A stretch of 44,429 nt of DNA. It comes from Thermoguttaceae bacterium. Its GTDB lineage: Bacteria; Planctomycetota; Planctomycetia; Pirellulales; Thermoguttaceae. This document shows positions 31,457-39,212 of this stretch, in pieces; within the stretch, counting starts at the first letter, position 1; each line of letters starts with the position of its first letter. The notes under the pieces were generated by a model. That model did not search any database and was not told the DNA's origin. It worked only from the letters and a program-made list of their open reading frames with translations. The stretch spans positions 1-44,429 of the forward strand of contig JAFRFG010000002.1 in the NCBI GenBank assembly GCA_017434455.1. Direction: 5' to 3'. The position numbers and the translations under genes are program-made.

Positions 31457-34258
31457 TTACCGCCGCTTTTTCCGCCCGGGATCTCGTCCGGCGGCGCGGC
31501 TGCGGCGCTCGGCCTCGGCCTTGGCCAGCTTCTGCTGCTCTTTGGCCCGTTCCAGGACCTCGTTCCACCACCCCTTCAGTCCCCCAGGCTTCTTGGCGGC
31601 GGCGCCGTCACGGTCGGCGCGGGTGCGGCGCAGCGACGTCGGTCCCTTGGGCCCCTGCCCCTTCGGGGCGGCCGGATCTTTGGCCGGAATCGGGGAAACG
31701 TCGATAACATCGGCCTCACCGATCGGCGCGAGCTTTTGCTTCGGGAGGAACTTGCGCTCCAAGATCGCCCACAAACTCGAGGCGACAAAGTAAATACACA
31801 GACCGCTGGGGACTTTAAAGAACATAAAGCCGAAGAAGATCATCATGAAGTTCATCATGCGGCGCATCGAGCGCTGCTGCGCCTGCTCGGCCTCGGTCCC
31901 GGACGGAGGGGGCATCATAAACTTCTGCTGAGCGAGGAACAGGATGATCGTCAGCATCGGGAGGAGGTTAAAGTACGGCCCGAGCTTGAGCATCCCCTGC
32001 CCCAAATTAAAGCCGTTCCAGCCGATATGATTCCACATCTCGCTCCAGTCGACCAGCATATCCGGGGCGGCCATATTGCTGCACCAGCGGATCGCCCGCC
32101 CCAGAAGCGGGGTGCCGTAGAGGTTGACGTCCAGCGACAGGGCCTTGTACAGACCGATGAAGATCGGCATTTGGAGGAAAACCGGCAGACACCCCCCCAG
32201 CGGGTTGACCCCGTTCTTCTTCCAGAGGGCCTGCTGAGCGGCCATCATCTGCTGCGGATTATCGGCGTACTTTTCCTTTAAGGCATTGAGCTGCGGCTGA
32301 ATCTGCTGCATCTTCATCGAGCTTAACGCCGACTTGCGGCTCAGCGGGAAGAGTATCAGGCGGACCATCACCGTCAAAAGGATGATCGCCACGCCGCAGT
32401 TGAGATGGAGGAAATTCCGGAAGAAGTTCAATATGGCCACCAGCGGCTTGGCGATGAACCAGAACCAGCCGTAGACCAGGGTGTCTCCCAACCCGTAGGC
32501 GTTCAAGATCTTCTGCTGCTTCGGGCCGGCGAAGATCGTGTAGGAGTGCGAGGCGCTGTCCCCGTCGCTGCCCGATTTGGCCAGGGAGATCGACGGGCTC
32601 TTCAGCCGGAACGAGGTGTCGGTAAAGGTCGGAAGACCGGCGACCGCCGGTCCGACGCGCATCGGGAGATATTCACACTCCCACGGCGCCCCGTCGGCCG
32701 ACGGAATCAGCGTGCACTGGAAATACTGCGTGTCGATCCCCATATAGGTGACGTCGACCTTATCGCTTTGCGGCTTATCGCGCTCGACGATCTCGCTGCA
32801 GCGGAGCACCTGAAGCGCCCGCCCCTGATTCAGCCCGAGGACCATATCGCGCAGACCGTAGACCCCCCAGCCGGGCCCGGTCTTTCGGCCGGAGGAATAC
32901 CAGGCCCCCTCGATCGGCAGCCCGGTGGGACCATCGAGGAAATACGAGAGGGTGTGCCCGGCGTCCGGGTCGAGGTTGCGCCACTGAATCTCGAGCGTGA
33001 GGTGATAGCGGCGCACGCCGTCTTCCTGGCCGGTCGGCTCCAGGCGGTAGACCTTGCGCACCTGAAGCTTTCGGCCGAGAAGGACTTTGCGGAAGACCGC
33101 TTGGCTCTGGTTACTCTCTTCGGCGACCAGTTCCCAATCGCCGCCGCGCAGGGTGCCGGACGCCTCGGACCACTGGCCGTCGCTGTAGGCCAGGTCGGGG
33201 AGCTCACGCTCGATCTGGCGCGGCGCGGCGAGCGAGGCCTGTTGCCGGCGGGCGGCGGGGGCGATCTTCGGCCAGGGGAGTTTGGTATCGGCGTCGTACT
33301 CGGCCAGCGTCATCAGGAACGAGGCCGGATCGGTATTGCGCCGGCGCGTCAGCGAGACCTTCTCGAACCGCCCCTCGACGTCGTAGTCGTCTTCTTCGGG
33401 AAGAACGCCCCCCTGCAGTCCGGCGAGGTTTTTGTAATCGTCGTAGTTGGCCACCGCCGAGCAGGGACGCAGCAGCGAGATCGGCGCGTCACGCAGAACC
33501 ACATCGACCGACTCCATCGCCTGATCGCCGTCTGGCTGACCGGCGCGGCGCACCCCCAGGGTGACGGTCTCCCCGGGGCGCGACTGAAGCAAAACATCAC
33601 GCAGGGCGTCGAACGAAGTCACCTCGACCGCATCGGCGGGGGCCGTTTTGCGATGACTCTTCAGCTGGGCGGTGCAGATCCGATCGCCGACCTTCAGACC
33701 GGCCAGTTCCACCGGGGTACCGGCACCGACGACCTGCACGGCGACCCCCGGCAGACCGTCGGCCAGTTCCTTCGCGCAGATCGACTCGTCGGCGACGATC
33801 TGTCCGAGATAACCGCTCGTGTCGGAGCAGTCGCGGTACTGATCTTCATTAAGTTCCAAACGACTAATGCTCGCGCCGTGCGTCGAAAGCGTCACCAGCA
33901 TCCGGTAGGGAGAATCGGGATCGACCGAACCGAGGGTGGTGAACGCGGTTTTTTGCGGCGCCGCCGCGGCCAGGGCATCGTCCCCCAGCTGGGCTAACCG
34001 AGCGGCGGAATCTTCCTCACCGGGAAGAGGCATCGGTTCCAGCGGCTGGCTCGATTCCTCGTCGGTCTGGGTATCGGCTCCGGCCAATTCCTGCAGCTGC
34101 TGCTCGTTCGGCTTATTGAGAAGGCGCAGCGACCAGATGATCAGAAGGGTCATCATAACGATGAAGAAGAAGTTCGAACCTTTTTTCGGTTCTTCTCTGT
34201 TCACGCGGCCGGAGGGGATAGCCGGAGGGGTCAGCGGCGGAAGGGAAGGAGTCGGCAT
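31457..34258 (-). CDS. yidC: Membrane protein insertase YidC, with PDZ-like insert
   Basis: Protein of 933 residues, much longer than the about 550 of E. coli. An N-terminal anchor (NFFFIVMMTLLIIWSLRLL, about 29-47) precedes a large periplasmic part. This begins with the usual YidC strand (YRMLVTLSTHGASISRLELN) and then contains a PDZ-like insertion of about 100 residues (LGQIVADESICAKELADGLPGVAVQVVGAGTPVELAGLKVGDRI..GETVTLGVRRAGQ). The YidC periplasmic sandwich continues (VRRYHLTLEIQWRNLD..), and the C-terminal insertase core is intact: VAIILLTVMVRLILFPLSRKSALSSMKMQQIQPQLNALKEKY, GGCLPVFLQMPIFIGLYKAL, and LPMLTIILFLAQQKFM. A Lys/Arg tail follows. It inserts inner-membrane proteins with or without Sec. 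The ATG at 34258 has no clear ribosome site. Confidence 0.93.
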   Translation of the reverse strand: MPTPSLPPLTPPAIPSGRVNREEPKKGSNFFFIVMMTLLIIWSLRLLNKPNEQQLQELAGADTQTDEESSQPLEPMPLPGEEDSAARLAQLGDDALAAAAPQKTAFTTLGSVDPDSPYRMLVTLSTHGASISRLELNEDQYRDCSDTSGYLGQIVADESICAKELADGLPGVAVQVVGAGTPVELAGLKVGDRICTAQLKSHRKTAPADAVEVTSFDALRDVLLQSRPGETVTLGVRRAGQPDGDQAMESVDVVLRDAPISLLRPCSAVANYDDYKNLAGLQGGVLPEEDDYDVEGRFEKVSLTRRRNTDPASFLMTLAEYDADTKLPWPKIAPAARRQQASLAAPRQIERELPDLAYSDGQWSEASGTLRGGDWELVAEESNQSQAVFRKVLLGRKLQVRKVYRLEPTGQEDGVRRYHLTLEIQWRNLDPDAGHTLSYFLDGPTGLPIEGAWYSSGRKTGPGWGVYGLRDMVLGLNQGRALQVLRCSEIVERDKPQSDKVDVTYMGIDTQYFQCTLIPSADGAPWECEYLPMRVGPAVAGLPTFTDTSFRLKSPSISLAKSGSDGDSASHSYTIFAGPKQQKILNAYGLGDTLVYGWFWFIAKPLVAILNFFRNFLHLNCGVAIILLTVMVRLILFPLSRKSALSSMKMQQIQPQLNALKEKYADNPQQMMAAQQALWKKNGVNPLGGCLPVFLQMPIFIGLYKALSLDVNLYGTPLLGRAIRWCSNMAAPDMLVDWSEMWNHIGWNGFNLGQGMLKLGPYFNLLPMLTIILFLAQQKFMMPPPSGTEAEQAQQRSMRRMMNFMMIFFGFMFFKVPSGLCIYFVASSLWAILERKFLPKQKLAPIGEADVIDVSPIPAKDPAAPKGQGPKGPTSLRRTRADRDGAAAKKPGGLKGWWNEVLERAKEQQKLAKAEAERRSRAAGRDPGRKKRR

Positions 34259-34322
34259 AGCGAAGGAAAGCTTCTATCGTTGGCTTTAGATGGTTCTGGA
34301 AAAACGGCACGAGCCGAATCGA

Positions 34323-35087
34323 TCATTTGCCGATCTTCAGACGGTCGCCAAGGAAGTTATCAAGCTCGTCGATGGCGTAGACCTTTTGGCAGGTTGTCTC
34401 GATATCGTAGGGAACCCGGCGATACTCGATCCAGCGGTCGTCTTCCATCACGACGTAACAGGCGCGCGGATCACGGTCGCGGGGCTGGCCGACCGAACCG
34501 ACGTTGATCATCAGCTTCTGACCATCGAGCTCGAAGCGGTTATTCTCCAGATCGGCCAGGCAGTAGTTGCACAGCTTCCGTTCGGTAAAGATACCCGGAA
34601 CGTGGGTATGCCCCTGGAAACAGTAGCGCGGCACCAGAGAGAAGAGCTTTTCCATCTTCCCTTCGTCGTAGATGTCGTCGGCGAAGACGTATTCGTTGAG
34701 GGGATTTCGGGGAGAACCGTGGACGAACATTAAATCTCCCTCACGGAAACTGCGCTGCCGCTCCCCGAAGAAGATCAAACGCTCTTCGCTGTGGGGGGAA
34801 CGATCTTCCTCCAGCCGCTTGCGGGTCCAGAAGACGGCCCGCTCGGCCACCGGGTTGAACCCATCCGGATCGAACAGCACCGCGTTATCGTGGTTCCCCA
34901 GCAGACAGACCTTGATTCGGTCGCCCAAACTGAAGAGAAGGTCGATGCACTCCAGCGGATTCGGCCCGTAGCCGACCAGATCGCCGAGGCAGTATATATC
35001 GTTGATCCCCTGCGCGTCGATGTCGGCCAGAACGGCCTTAAACGCCTCCAGGTTGCTGTGAATATCGCTGATGATGGCCCGTTTCAA
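34323..35087 (-). CDS. Cytoplasmic metallophosphoesterase (YfcE/ApaH-like)
   Basis: Protein of 254 residues starting at TTG 35087 with GGGGGAG three to four bases upstream. Complete calcineurin-like motif set: ISDIHSN (6-12), LGDLVGYGPNP, LGNHDN, VHGSPRNPL and FQGHTHVP. The N-terminus starts directly in the first catalytic strand with no signal, so it is cytoplasmic, unlike the exported phosphoesterase at 29223. It belongs to the broad YfcE/diadenosine-tetraphosphatase-like group, and its substrate cannot be named. It is 64 bases upstream of yidC on the same strand and may be co-transcribed with it. Confidence 0.87.
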   Translation of the reverse strand: MKRAIISDIHSNLEAFKAVLADIDAQGINDIYCLGDLVGYGPNPLECIDLLFSLGDRIKVCLLGNHDNAVLFDPDGFNPVAERAVFWTRKRLEEDRSPHSEERLIFFGERQRSFREGDLMFVHGSPRNPLNEYVFADDIYDEGKMEKLFSLVPRYCFQGHTHVPGIFTERKLCNYCLADLENNRFELDGQKLMINVGSVGQPRDRDPRACYVVMEDDRWIEYRRVPYDIETTCQKVYAIDELDNFLGDRLKIGK

Positions 35088-35256
35088 TGGCTCCCCCTTA
35101 AATGATGTTCAAGGGACGAAATGGTCGATTCCCGATACTGCGGAATTATCCGGTCATTATCCGAAATTTATCGGCTTTTGTCGAGTCCCCCCAACGCTCG
35201 GGAAGTGGAAAGAACATCGCCGCGAACCTGCCCTTCCCTCCCTTTTGATGACGATT

Positions 35257-35287
35257 ACAATGAGATTCAGCCGACAATGAGATTCAG
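35257..35287 (+). repeat. Tandem 14-base direct repeat before tsaB
   Basis: ACAATGAGATTCAG occurs at 35257-35270 and again at 35274-35287. Each copy has an ATG followed by AGATTC; only the second is in the tsaB frame. It may mark a small local duplication of the translation start region. Confidence 0.6.
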
Positions 35288-35303
35288 TAAAAGGAAAAAC
35301 TCC

Positions 35304-36035
35304 GTGAACATTCTGGCCATCGAAACCACCGGTGTGACGGGGAGCATCGCCTTCCTCCCCGAAAGCGGTTCCCCCCTGGGCCGCTGCCTTCCCCAAGATC
35401 AGCGCAGCGCCGAATCGCTCCTGCCGGCAATCGAACACCTTCTGGCCGAAGGGCAGATCGACCGCGGCGCGATCGACCGAATCGCCGTGGCGGTCGGACC
35501 GGGATCGTTCACCGGGCTGAGGGTCGGCGTCACCTGCGCCAATATCCTCGCCTGGGGGCTGTCGTGTTCAGGCAAAAAAGTTGACTTAGTCGGCGTCGAT
35601 ACGCTCCAAGCCATGGCGCTCGGCGCGGCGCAGCGGCCTCTCCCAAACGCCCCCGAGGGCTTCGTCGTCTCGGCGGGGCTCGACGCCCAGCGGCGTGAGG
35701 TCACCGCTCGGGAATTCCTCATCACCCCTGGCGCCGCCATCCCTCTGGAACCGGGCTTTCGTCTCATCGGTACCGAGCAATGGCTCTGCGCGCCCAAAGA
35801 GCGCCAGGTGCCCGACGGCCGGCTTTTCCCCCTCTTCCTCCTGGGGAAAGCGCCCGCGCGCCGGCCCGAGATCGACGGGCGTTTTCTCCCTCTCCCGCAA
35901 GTGCCCCTGGCCGTGATGGTCGCGAAACTCGGCCGCGATCTTCCCCCTTCCCCAAGAGCGCTTCGGCCGGTCTACTCCCGACTGAGCGCCGCCGAAGAGA
36001 AACTCGCTCAAAAGTCGGCCCGGGCCGAATCCTAA
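35304..36035 (+). CDS. tsaB: tRNA threonylcarbamoyladenosine biosynthesis protein TsaB
   Basis: Protein of 243 residues from GTG 35304, which has AAAGGA upstream and gives the standard family start VNILAIETTG; the in-frame ATG at 35277 would add nine residues and lacks a good site. The family ATPase-fold strand NILAIETTGVTGSIAF is followed by DQRSAESLLPAIEHLL and the signature AIDRIAVAVGPGSFTGLRVGVTCANILAWGL. TsaB lacks catalysis itself and works with TsaD and TsaE to make t6A37 in ANN-decoding tRNAs. Neither partner is in the window. The length is normal for the family. It is followed by an AT-rich gap. Confidence 0.92.
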   Translation: MNILAIETTGVTGSIAFLPESGSPLGRCLPQDQRSAESLLPAIEHLLAEGQIDRGAIDRIAVAVGPGSFTGLRVGVTCANILAWGLSCSGKKVDLVGVDTLQAMALGAAQRPLPNAPEGFVVSAGLDAQRREVTAREFLITPGAAIPLEPGFRLIGTEQWLCAPKERQVPDGRLFPLFLLGKAPARRPEIDGRFLPLPQVPLAVMVAKLGRDLPPSPRALRPVYSRLSAAEEKLAQKSARAES

Positions 36036-36067
36036 GTCAGACCAACCGCCAAATATAACGAATATAA

Positions 36068-36093
36068 CGCTACAACAACATATTATTGTAGCG
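36068..36093. promoter_or_regulatory. Hairpin/inverted repeat in AT-rich gap before cysC
   Basis: CGCTACAA (36068-36075) pairs with TTGTAGCG (36086-36093) around a 10-base AT-rich loop. No long U-run follows, so an operator is as likely as a tsaB terminator. The palindrome TACTTTAAAGTA lies close by at 36109-36120. Confidence 0.45.
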
Positions 36094-36125
36094 CGTAATC
36101 ATCTTTTTACTTTAAAGTACACTTG

Positions 36126-36131
36126 TATAAT
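36126..36131 (+). promoter_or_regulatory. Candidate -10 box TATAAT upstream of cysC
   Basis: A consensus TATAAT lies in an unusually AT-rich stretch, but no good -35 is found at 16-18 bases. The leader to the cysC ATG at 36263 would be about 125 bases. Confidence 0.4.
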
Positions 36132-36262
36132 TATAGGGATTATGGTAGATTCCCTAAGTTACTGATTGATTCGGCCGGAAAGGGTCGATAAGCCGGTATC
36201 ATCGATTGATCACCATCCGGGAACACGTTTTCCGGAAGCGAAAACGGGAGCGAAACATCATT

Positions 36263-36937
36263 ATGTCAGAATCGAAAAAACCCGAAGGGGAAAACGTTGA
36301 GGTCTTTTGGCACAAGCAGGCCGTTCCGCGCTACTTGAAAGAACAGCTCAACGGCAACAAGGGGTGCATTGTCTGGTTCACCGGGCTTTCCGCCAGCGGA
36401 AAGAGCACGATCGCCAATTTGGTCGACCACAAACTCCACACCCTCGGCAAACGGTCGTTCGTTCTCGACGGCGACAACGTCCGTCACCATCTCAACGCCC
36501 CCCCGGCGATGCTCCGTGAAAAGCATGGGGAAGAGTTCGCCAAACGTTTCGGGCTCGGTTTCTCGGCGCAGGACCGTGAAGAGAACATCCGCCGCATCGG
36601 CGCGGTCGCCAAGCTCTTCGCCGAAAGCGGCACCATCGCGCTGACGGCGTTCATCAGCCCCTATCGCATCGACCGCGACCGCGTCCGCGAAACCATGTCG
36701 CCGACCGACTTCTTCGAGGTTTATGTCAATACCTCGCTGAAGATCTGCGAAGAGCGCGACCCGAAGGGGCTCTACAAGAAGGCGCGGGCCGGTGAGGTCA
36801 AAGGGTTCACCGGAATCGACGACCCCTACGAGGCGCCGCTTCACCCCGACCTGGTCCTCGACGCCGGCCACAAAGACGCCGACGAACTGGCCGACGAGGT
36901 GATCTTCTTCCTCAAGAGCAAGGGAATTCTCTCCTAA
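36263..36937 (+). CDS. cysC: Adenylyl-sulfate (APS) kinase
   Basis: Protein of 224 residues that phosphorylates APS to PAPS with ATP. The P-loop GLSASGKST is at 41-49, then the APS-site strand LDGDNVRHHLN (69-78) and the block QDREENIRRIGAVAKLFAESG. Between DNVRHHLN and the GFSAQDREENIRR motif there is an insertion of about 17-20 residues (APPAMLREKHGEEFAKRFGL) relative to the common form, where the sequence runs DNVRHGLNxDLGFS. Lys and Arg residues of the C-terminal KARAGEVKGFTGIDDPYEAP block are kept. No cysD, cysN or cysH is adjacent, so it stands alone. I start at ATG 36263; the frame is open to a TTG at 36206 but that part is Arg/Lys-rich and looks non-coding. No strong ribosome site. 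Confidence 0.9.
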   Translation: MSESKKPEGENVEVFWHKQAVPRYLKEQLNGNKGCIVWFTGLSASGKSTIANLVDHKLHTLGKRSFVLDGDNVRHHLNAPPAMLREKHGEEFAKRFGLGFSAQDREENIRRIGAVAKLFAESGTIALTAFISPYRIDRDRVRETMSPTDFFEVYVNTSLKICEERDPKGLYKKARAGEVKGFTGIDDPYEAPLHPDLVLDAGHKDADELADEVIFFLKSKGILS

Positions 36938-36966
36938 AGGGAAATTTCCCCAATCGATTGCCCCTT

Positions 36967-36997
36967 AAAAAAAGCCCTCTTCAGAGGGCTTTTTTTC
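36967..36997. terminator. Bidirectional intrinsic terminator after cysC
   Basis: Stem AGCCCTCT / AGAGGGCT with a short loop TC, with A-run left and T-run right. It serves cysC (ending 36937) and, from the other strand, the gene ending at 36996, whose stop codon overlaps the stem tail. Confidence 0.9.
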
Positions 36998-39074
36998 ATA
37001 GATGCTCGATCCGGCGCTGGGTTACCGCGTCGGCGTGAACAATGACGCAGCCGCTCACCGAGTCATACCACAGGACACCTCCGGCGTCGCGGGCCAGCTG
37101 CGCGGCCTTCTCCAAGAAGCCGTCCGCCCGATCCTGGCTGCTGTGGATTTCGATCGACGGAAGCTCCTGGACCCGCTGCTTGGTGGTCACCACAACGACA
37201 TCCGCCGCCGGCGTGAACCAGGTCAGCCCGAAACCGTTGGCCAGCTCGGTGAGAACCTGCTCGGCCGGCTGTCTGTCACAGTGCAGCGGCATCCGCGTTT
37301 GAAGCGAGATACCCGCCTGCCGCAGCGTCGCGGTGTCGACCATCCCCTTCATCCGCGTCTGCTCGGTGCTGGTGTTTTCGGTGAAGAACAACAGCGCCTC
37401 GGAGAGAGTGACCGACGTTAAAAAATTCAGCGACATATCCCCCGAAAGCTGCTCAAAGGCGAGTGTCTCGGGGATCAGCTCCTCGCGCGGCAGAAGATCG
37501 GGAGAATCGATCTTTCGAAGACAGCGCAGCTGGTCGAGAACACGGGCCGTCCGGGCGAGAACCAAAGCCGGCCCCTGAACTTTCACCGTCTCGTGATCGA
37601 CCGTCAGCGTCGGCGAATCCTGGGAGGAGACCGGCAGCAAACTGGCAAGAAACCGCTCGATCACCTCGGGGGTGAGAACCTCGGGGAGAATCGGGTACGC
37701 CGGCTCGCCGACCGGGACGTTTTCCCCCTCTTCCTCTTTGGCAGCGGAAGGTTCCGCCGCCGGCGGCTCCTGTGCGGAAGGCCCCCGCGAGGCCAAAAGA
37801 TCGGCGATGTTAAACTCTTTGCTTCCGGGCGCCTCCTCGGGGATATAGAGCCGAACGGCGTCGGGGAGTATCTCGATATTCAGCCCCAAAAGCCGCGCCG
37901 CCTCCTCTAAAACCGTCCCCACCGTGGTTTCCTCCAGCGACACCGTCACCGACCGTGAGCAAAGCGCCGGCGGGGAGGGAATCGTCTCCCAGGCGACCTG
38001 GATCGGAACATTGGCCAGGGAACCGATCAGCGAAACCAACTCGGGGAGTGTCTTGTTCGGCAGCTGAATCGATCGGATCGCCAGCGCCAATTGCCCGGGG
38101 ATATCGATCGACTCGCTGATCTGCCCGGCCAGCGCCGGATCGATTCGGATCGGCTCGGAAGAATCGCTCGACGGCTGGAGATCGGGATCGCTCATCGGGT
38201 CGGTTTGCTCACCGGTTTGCGCGGCGGAGTTGTTTTCGGCGGCCTGTGTTGGGGACGTCACCTCACCGGGGGTGTCGTCACCCGGCTGATCGGTTTCCGG
38301 CGCGTCGGGCCCCTCCGCGTCGGTTTCCGGCTCGTCCGCAATCTCGGATTCGCCGGTCTCGGTGTCGTCCGGCTCGGCGTCATCCGGCTCGGGGGCATCC
38401 TTCCCGTAGTTCTCTCGGCTGAGGCCGGAACCTTGGGAGTCGAAGTTCTCGTTCGCCTCCTCTTCGGCGGGCGCGCCGGCGATGTTCTCCGCGGCGCTTT
38501 CGGCCGTATTGTCGGCAGCCGCCGGTGAGATCGGCTCGAACCGATTGGCCGCCTGGGTGGGCGGCTCTTGCACTTCGGGAGGGGCGGTCTTAAACAGACG
38601 GATCGAAAGAAAAACGACGATCGCCAGGATGAGCGCGGCGAGAACCCCCAGCCCGAAAAGAAACGGGGTCGAAAGAAGTATCGACGCCGATTCGATATCA
38701 TCGTCGGCATCGTCATCGAGATCGTCGTCCGCGTCGCCGTCAACAACCTCGTCAAGAACATCATCGCCAGCGGCGTCGCCGACGCCGGTATCCCCACCGC
38801 CGATGACGGGGGGCGGAGTGTGAAGTCCCTCCGGAAGCGCCGCCGGATCGGCCTCGCTGAGCTGTTCGGGCAGCGCCTTCTCGGCCGTATCCTCGCCGGC
38901 ACCTGTGCGCGGCAAATTCTCCGGCAGATTCTCTTCCGGCGGCGGCCCGAGCATGATCAGCCCGGAGCATTTCGGACAACGGACCAGCTGACCCAATAGC
39001 TCCGGATCGGTCACCTCGTACGGATGGCCGCAGGTGGGACACGGAATCAACGACGAAAATGGACTCGGTGACAT
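36996..39074 (-). CDS. Zinc-ribbon, single-TM protein with acidic linkers and a C-terminal STN-like region
   Basis: Protein of 692 residues that I do not recognise as a named gene. The N-terminus has a zinc ribbon with Cys12, Cys15, Cys33 and Cys36 (CPTCGHPYEV..VRCPKCSG), as in many planctomycete membrane proteins. An acidic stretch (about 104-128, Asp/Glu-rich) precedes one membrane segment at about 135-158 (STPFLFGLGVLAALILAIVVFLSI). A second low-complexity Glu/Asp/Thr/Pro linker spans about 170-300. The rest has repeated small alpha/beta units such as LPELVSLIGSLANVPIQVAW..VGTVLEEAARLLGLNIEILPDAVRLYIPEE, similar to secretin/TonB short N-terminal (STN) domains. The zinc ribbon faces the cytoplasm and the C-terminal part the periplasm if the single TM holds. 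Possibly an envelope sensor or secretion-linked protein; function unknown. Confidence 0.65.
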   Translation of the reverse strand: MSPSPFSSLIPCPTCGHPYEVTDPELLGQLVRCPKCSGLIMLGPPPEENLPENLPRTGAGEDTAEKALPEQLSEADPAALPEGLHTPPPVIGGGDTGVGDAAGDDVLDEVVDGDADDDLDDDADDDIESASILLSTPFLFGLGVLAALILAIVVFLSIRLFKTAPPEVQEPPTQAANRFEPISPAAADNTAESAAENIAGAPAEEEANENFDSQGSGLSRENYGKDAPEPDDAEPDDTETGESEIADEPETDAEGPDAPETDQPGDDTPGEVTSPTQAAENNSAAQTGEQTDPMSDPDLQPSSDSSEPIRIDPALAGQISESIDIPGQLALAIRSIQLPNKTLPELVSLIGSLANVPIQVAWETIPSPPALCSRSVTVSLEETTVGTVLEEAARLLGLNIEILPDAVRLYIPEEAPGSKEFNIADLLASRGPSAQEPPAAEPSAAKEEEGENVPVGEPAYPILPEVLTPEVIERFLASLLPVSSQDSPTLTVDHETVKVQGPALVLARTARVLDQLRCLRKIDSPDLLPREELIPETLAFEQLSGDMSLNFLTSVTLSEALLFFTENTSTEQTRMKGMVDTATLRQAGISLQTRMPLHCDRQPAEQVLTELANGFGLTWFTPAADVVVVTTKQRVQELPSIEIHSSQDRADGFLEKAAQLARDAGGVLWYDSVSGCVIVHADAVTQRRIEHL

Positions 39075-39212
39075 TCGAAGCGTGTCGTCCTCTTGAAAAA
39101 ACGAAGGCGTCGGATTACAATTCGGTGGCGCCTTTGGCGGATTACCACGGCCTTAGCAAGTACGCTGTCGGTACCGCCCAACGGCCGAGACGATTATATA
39201 GGATGATAGAAA

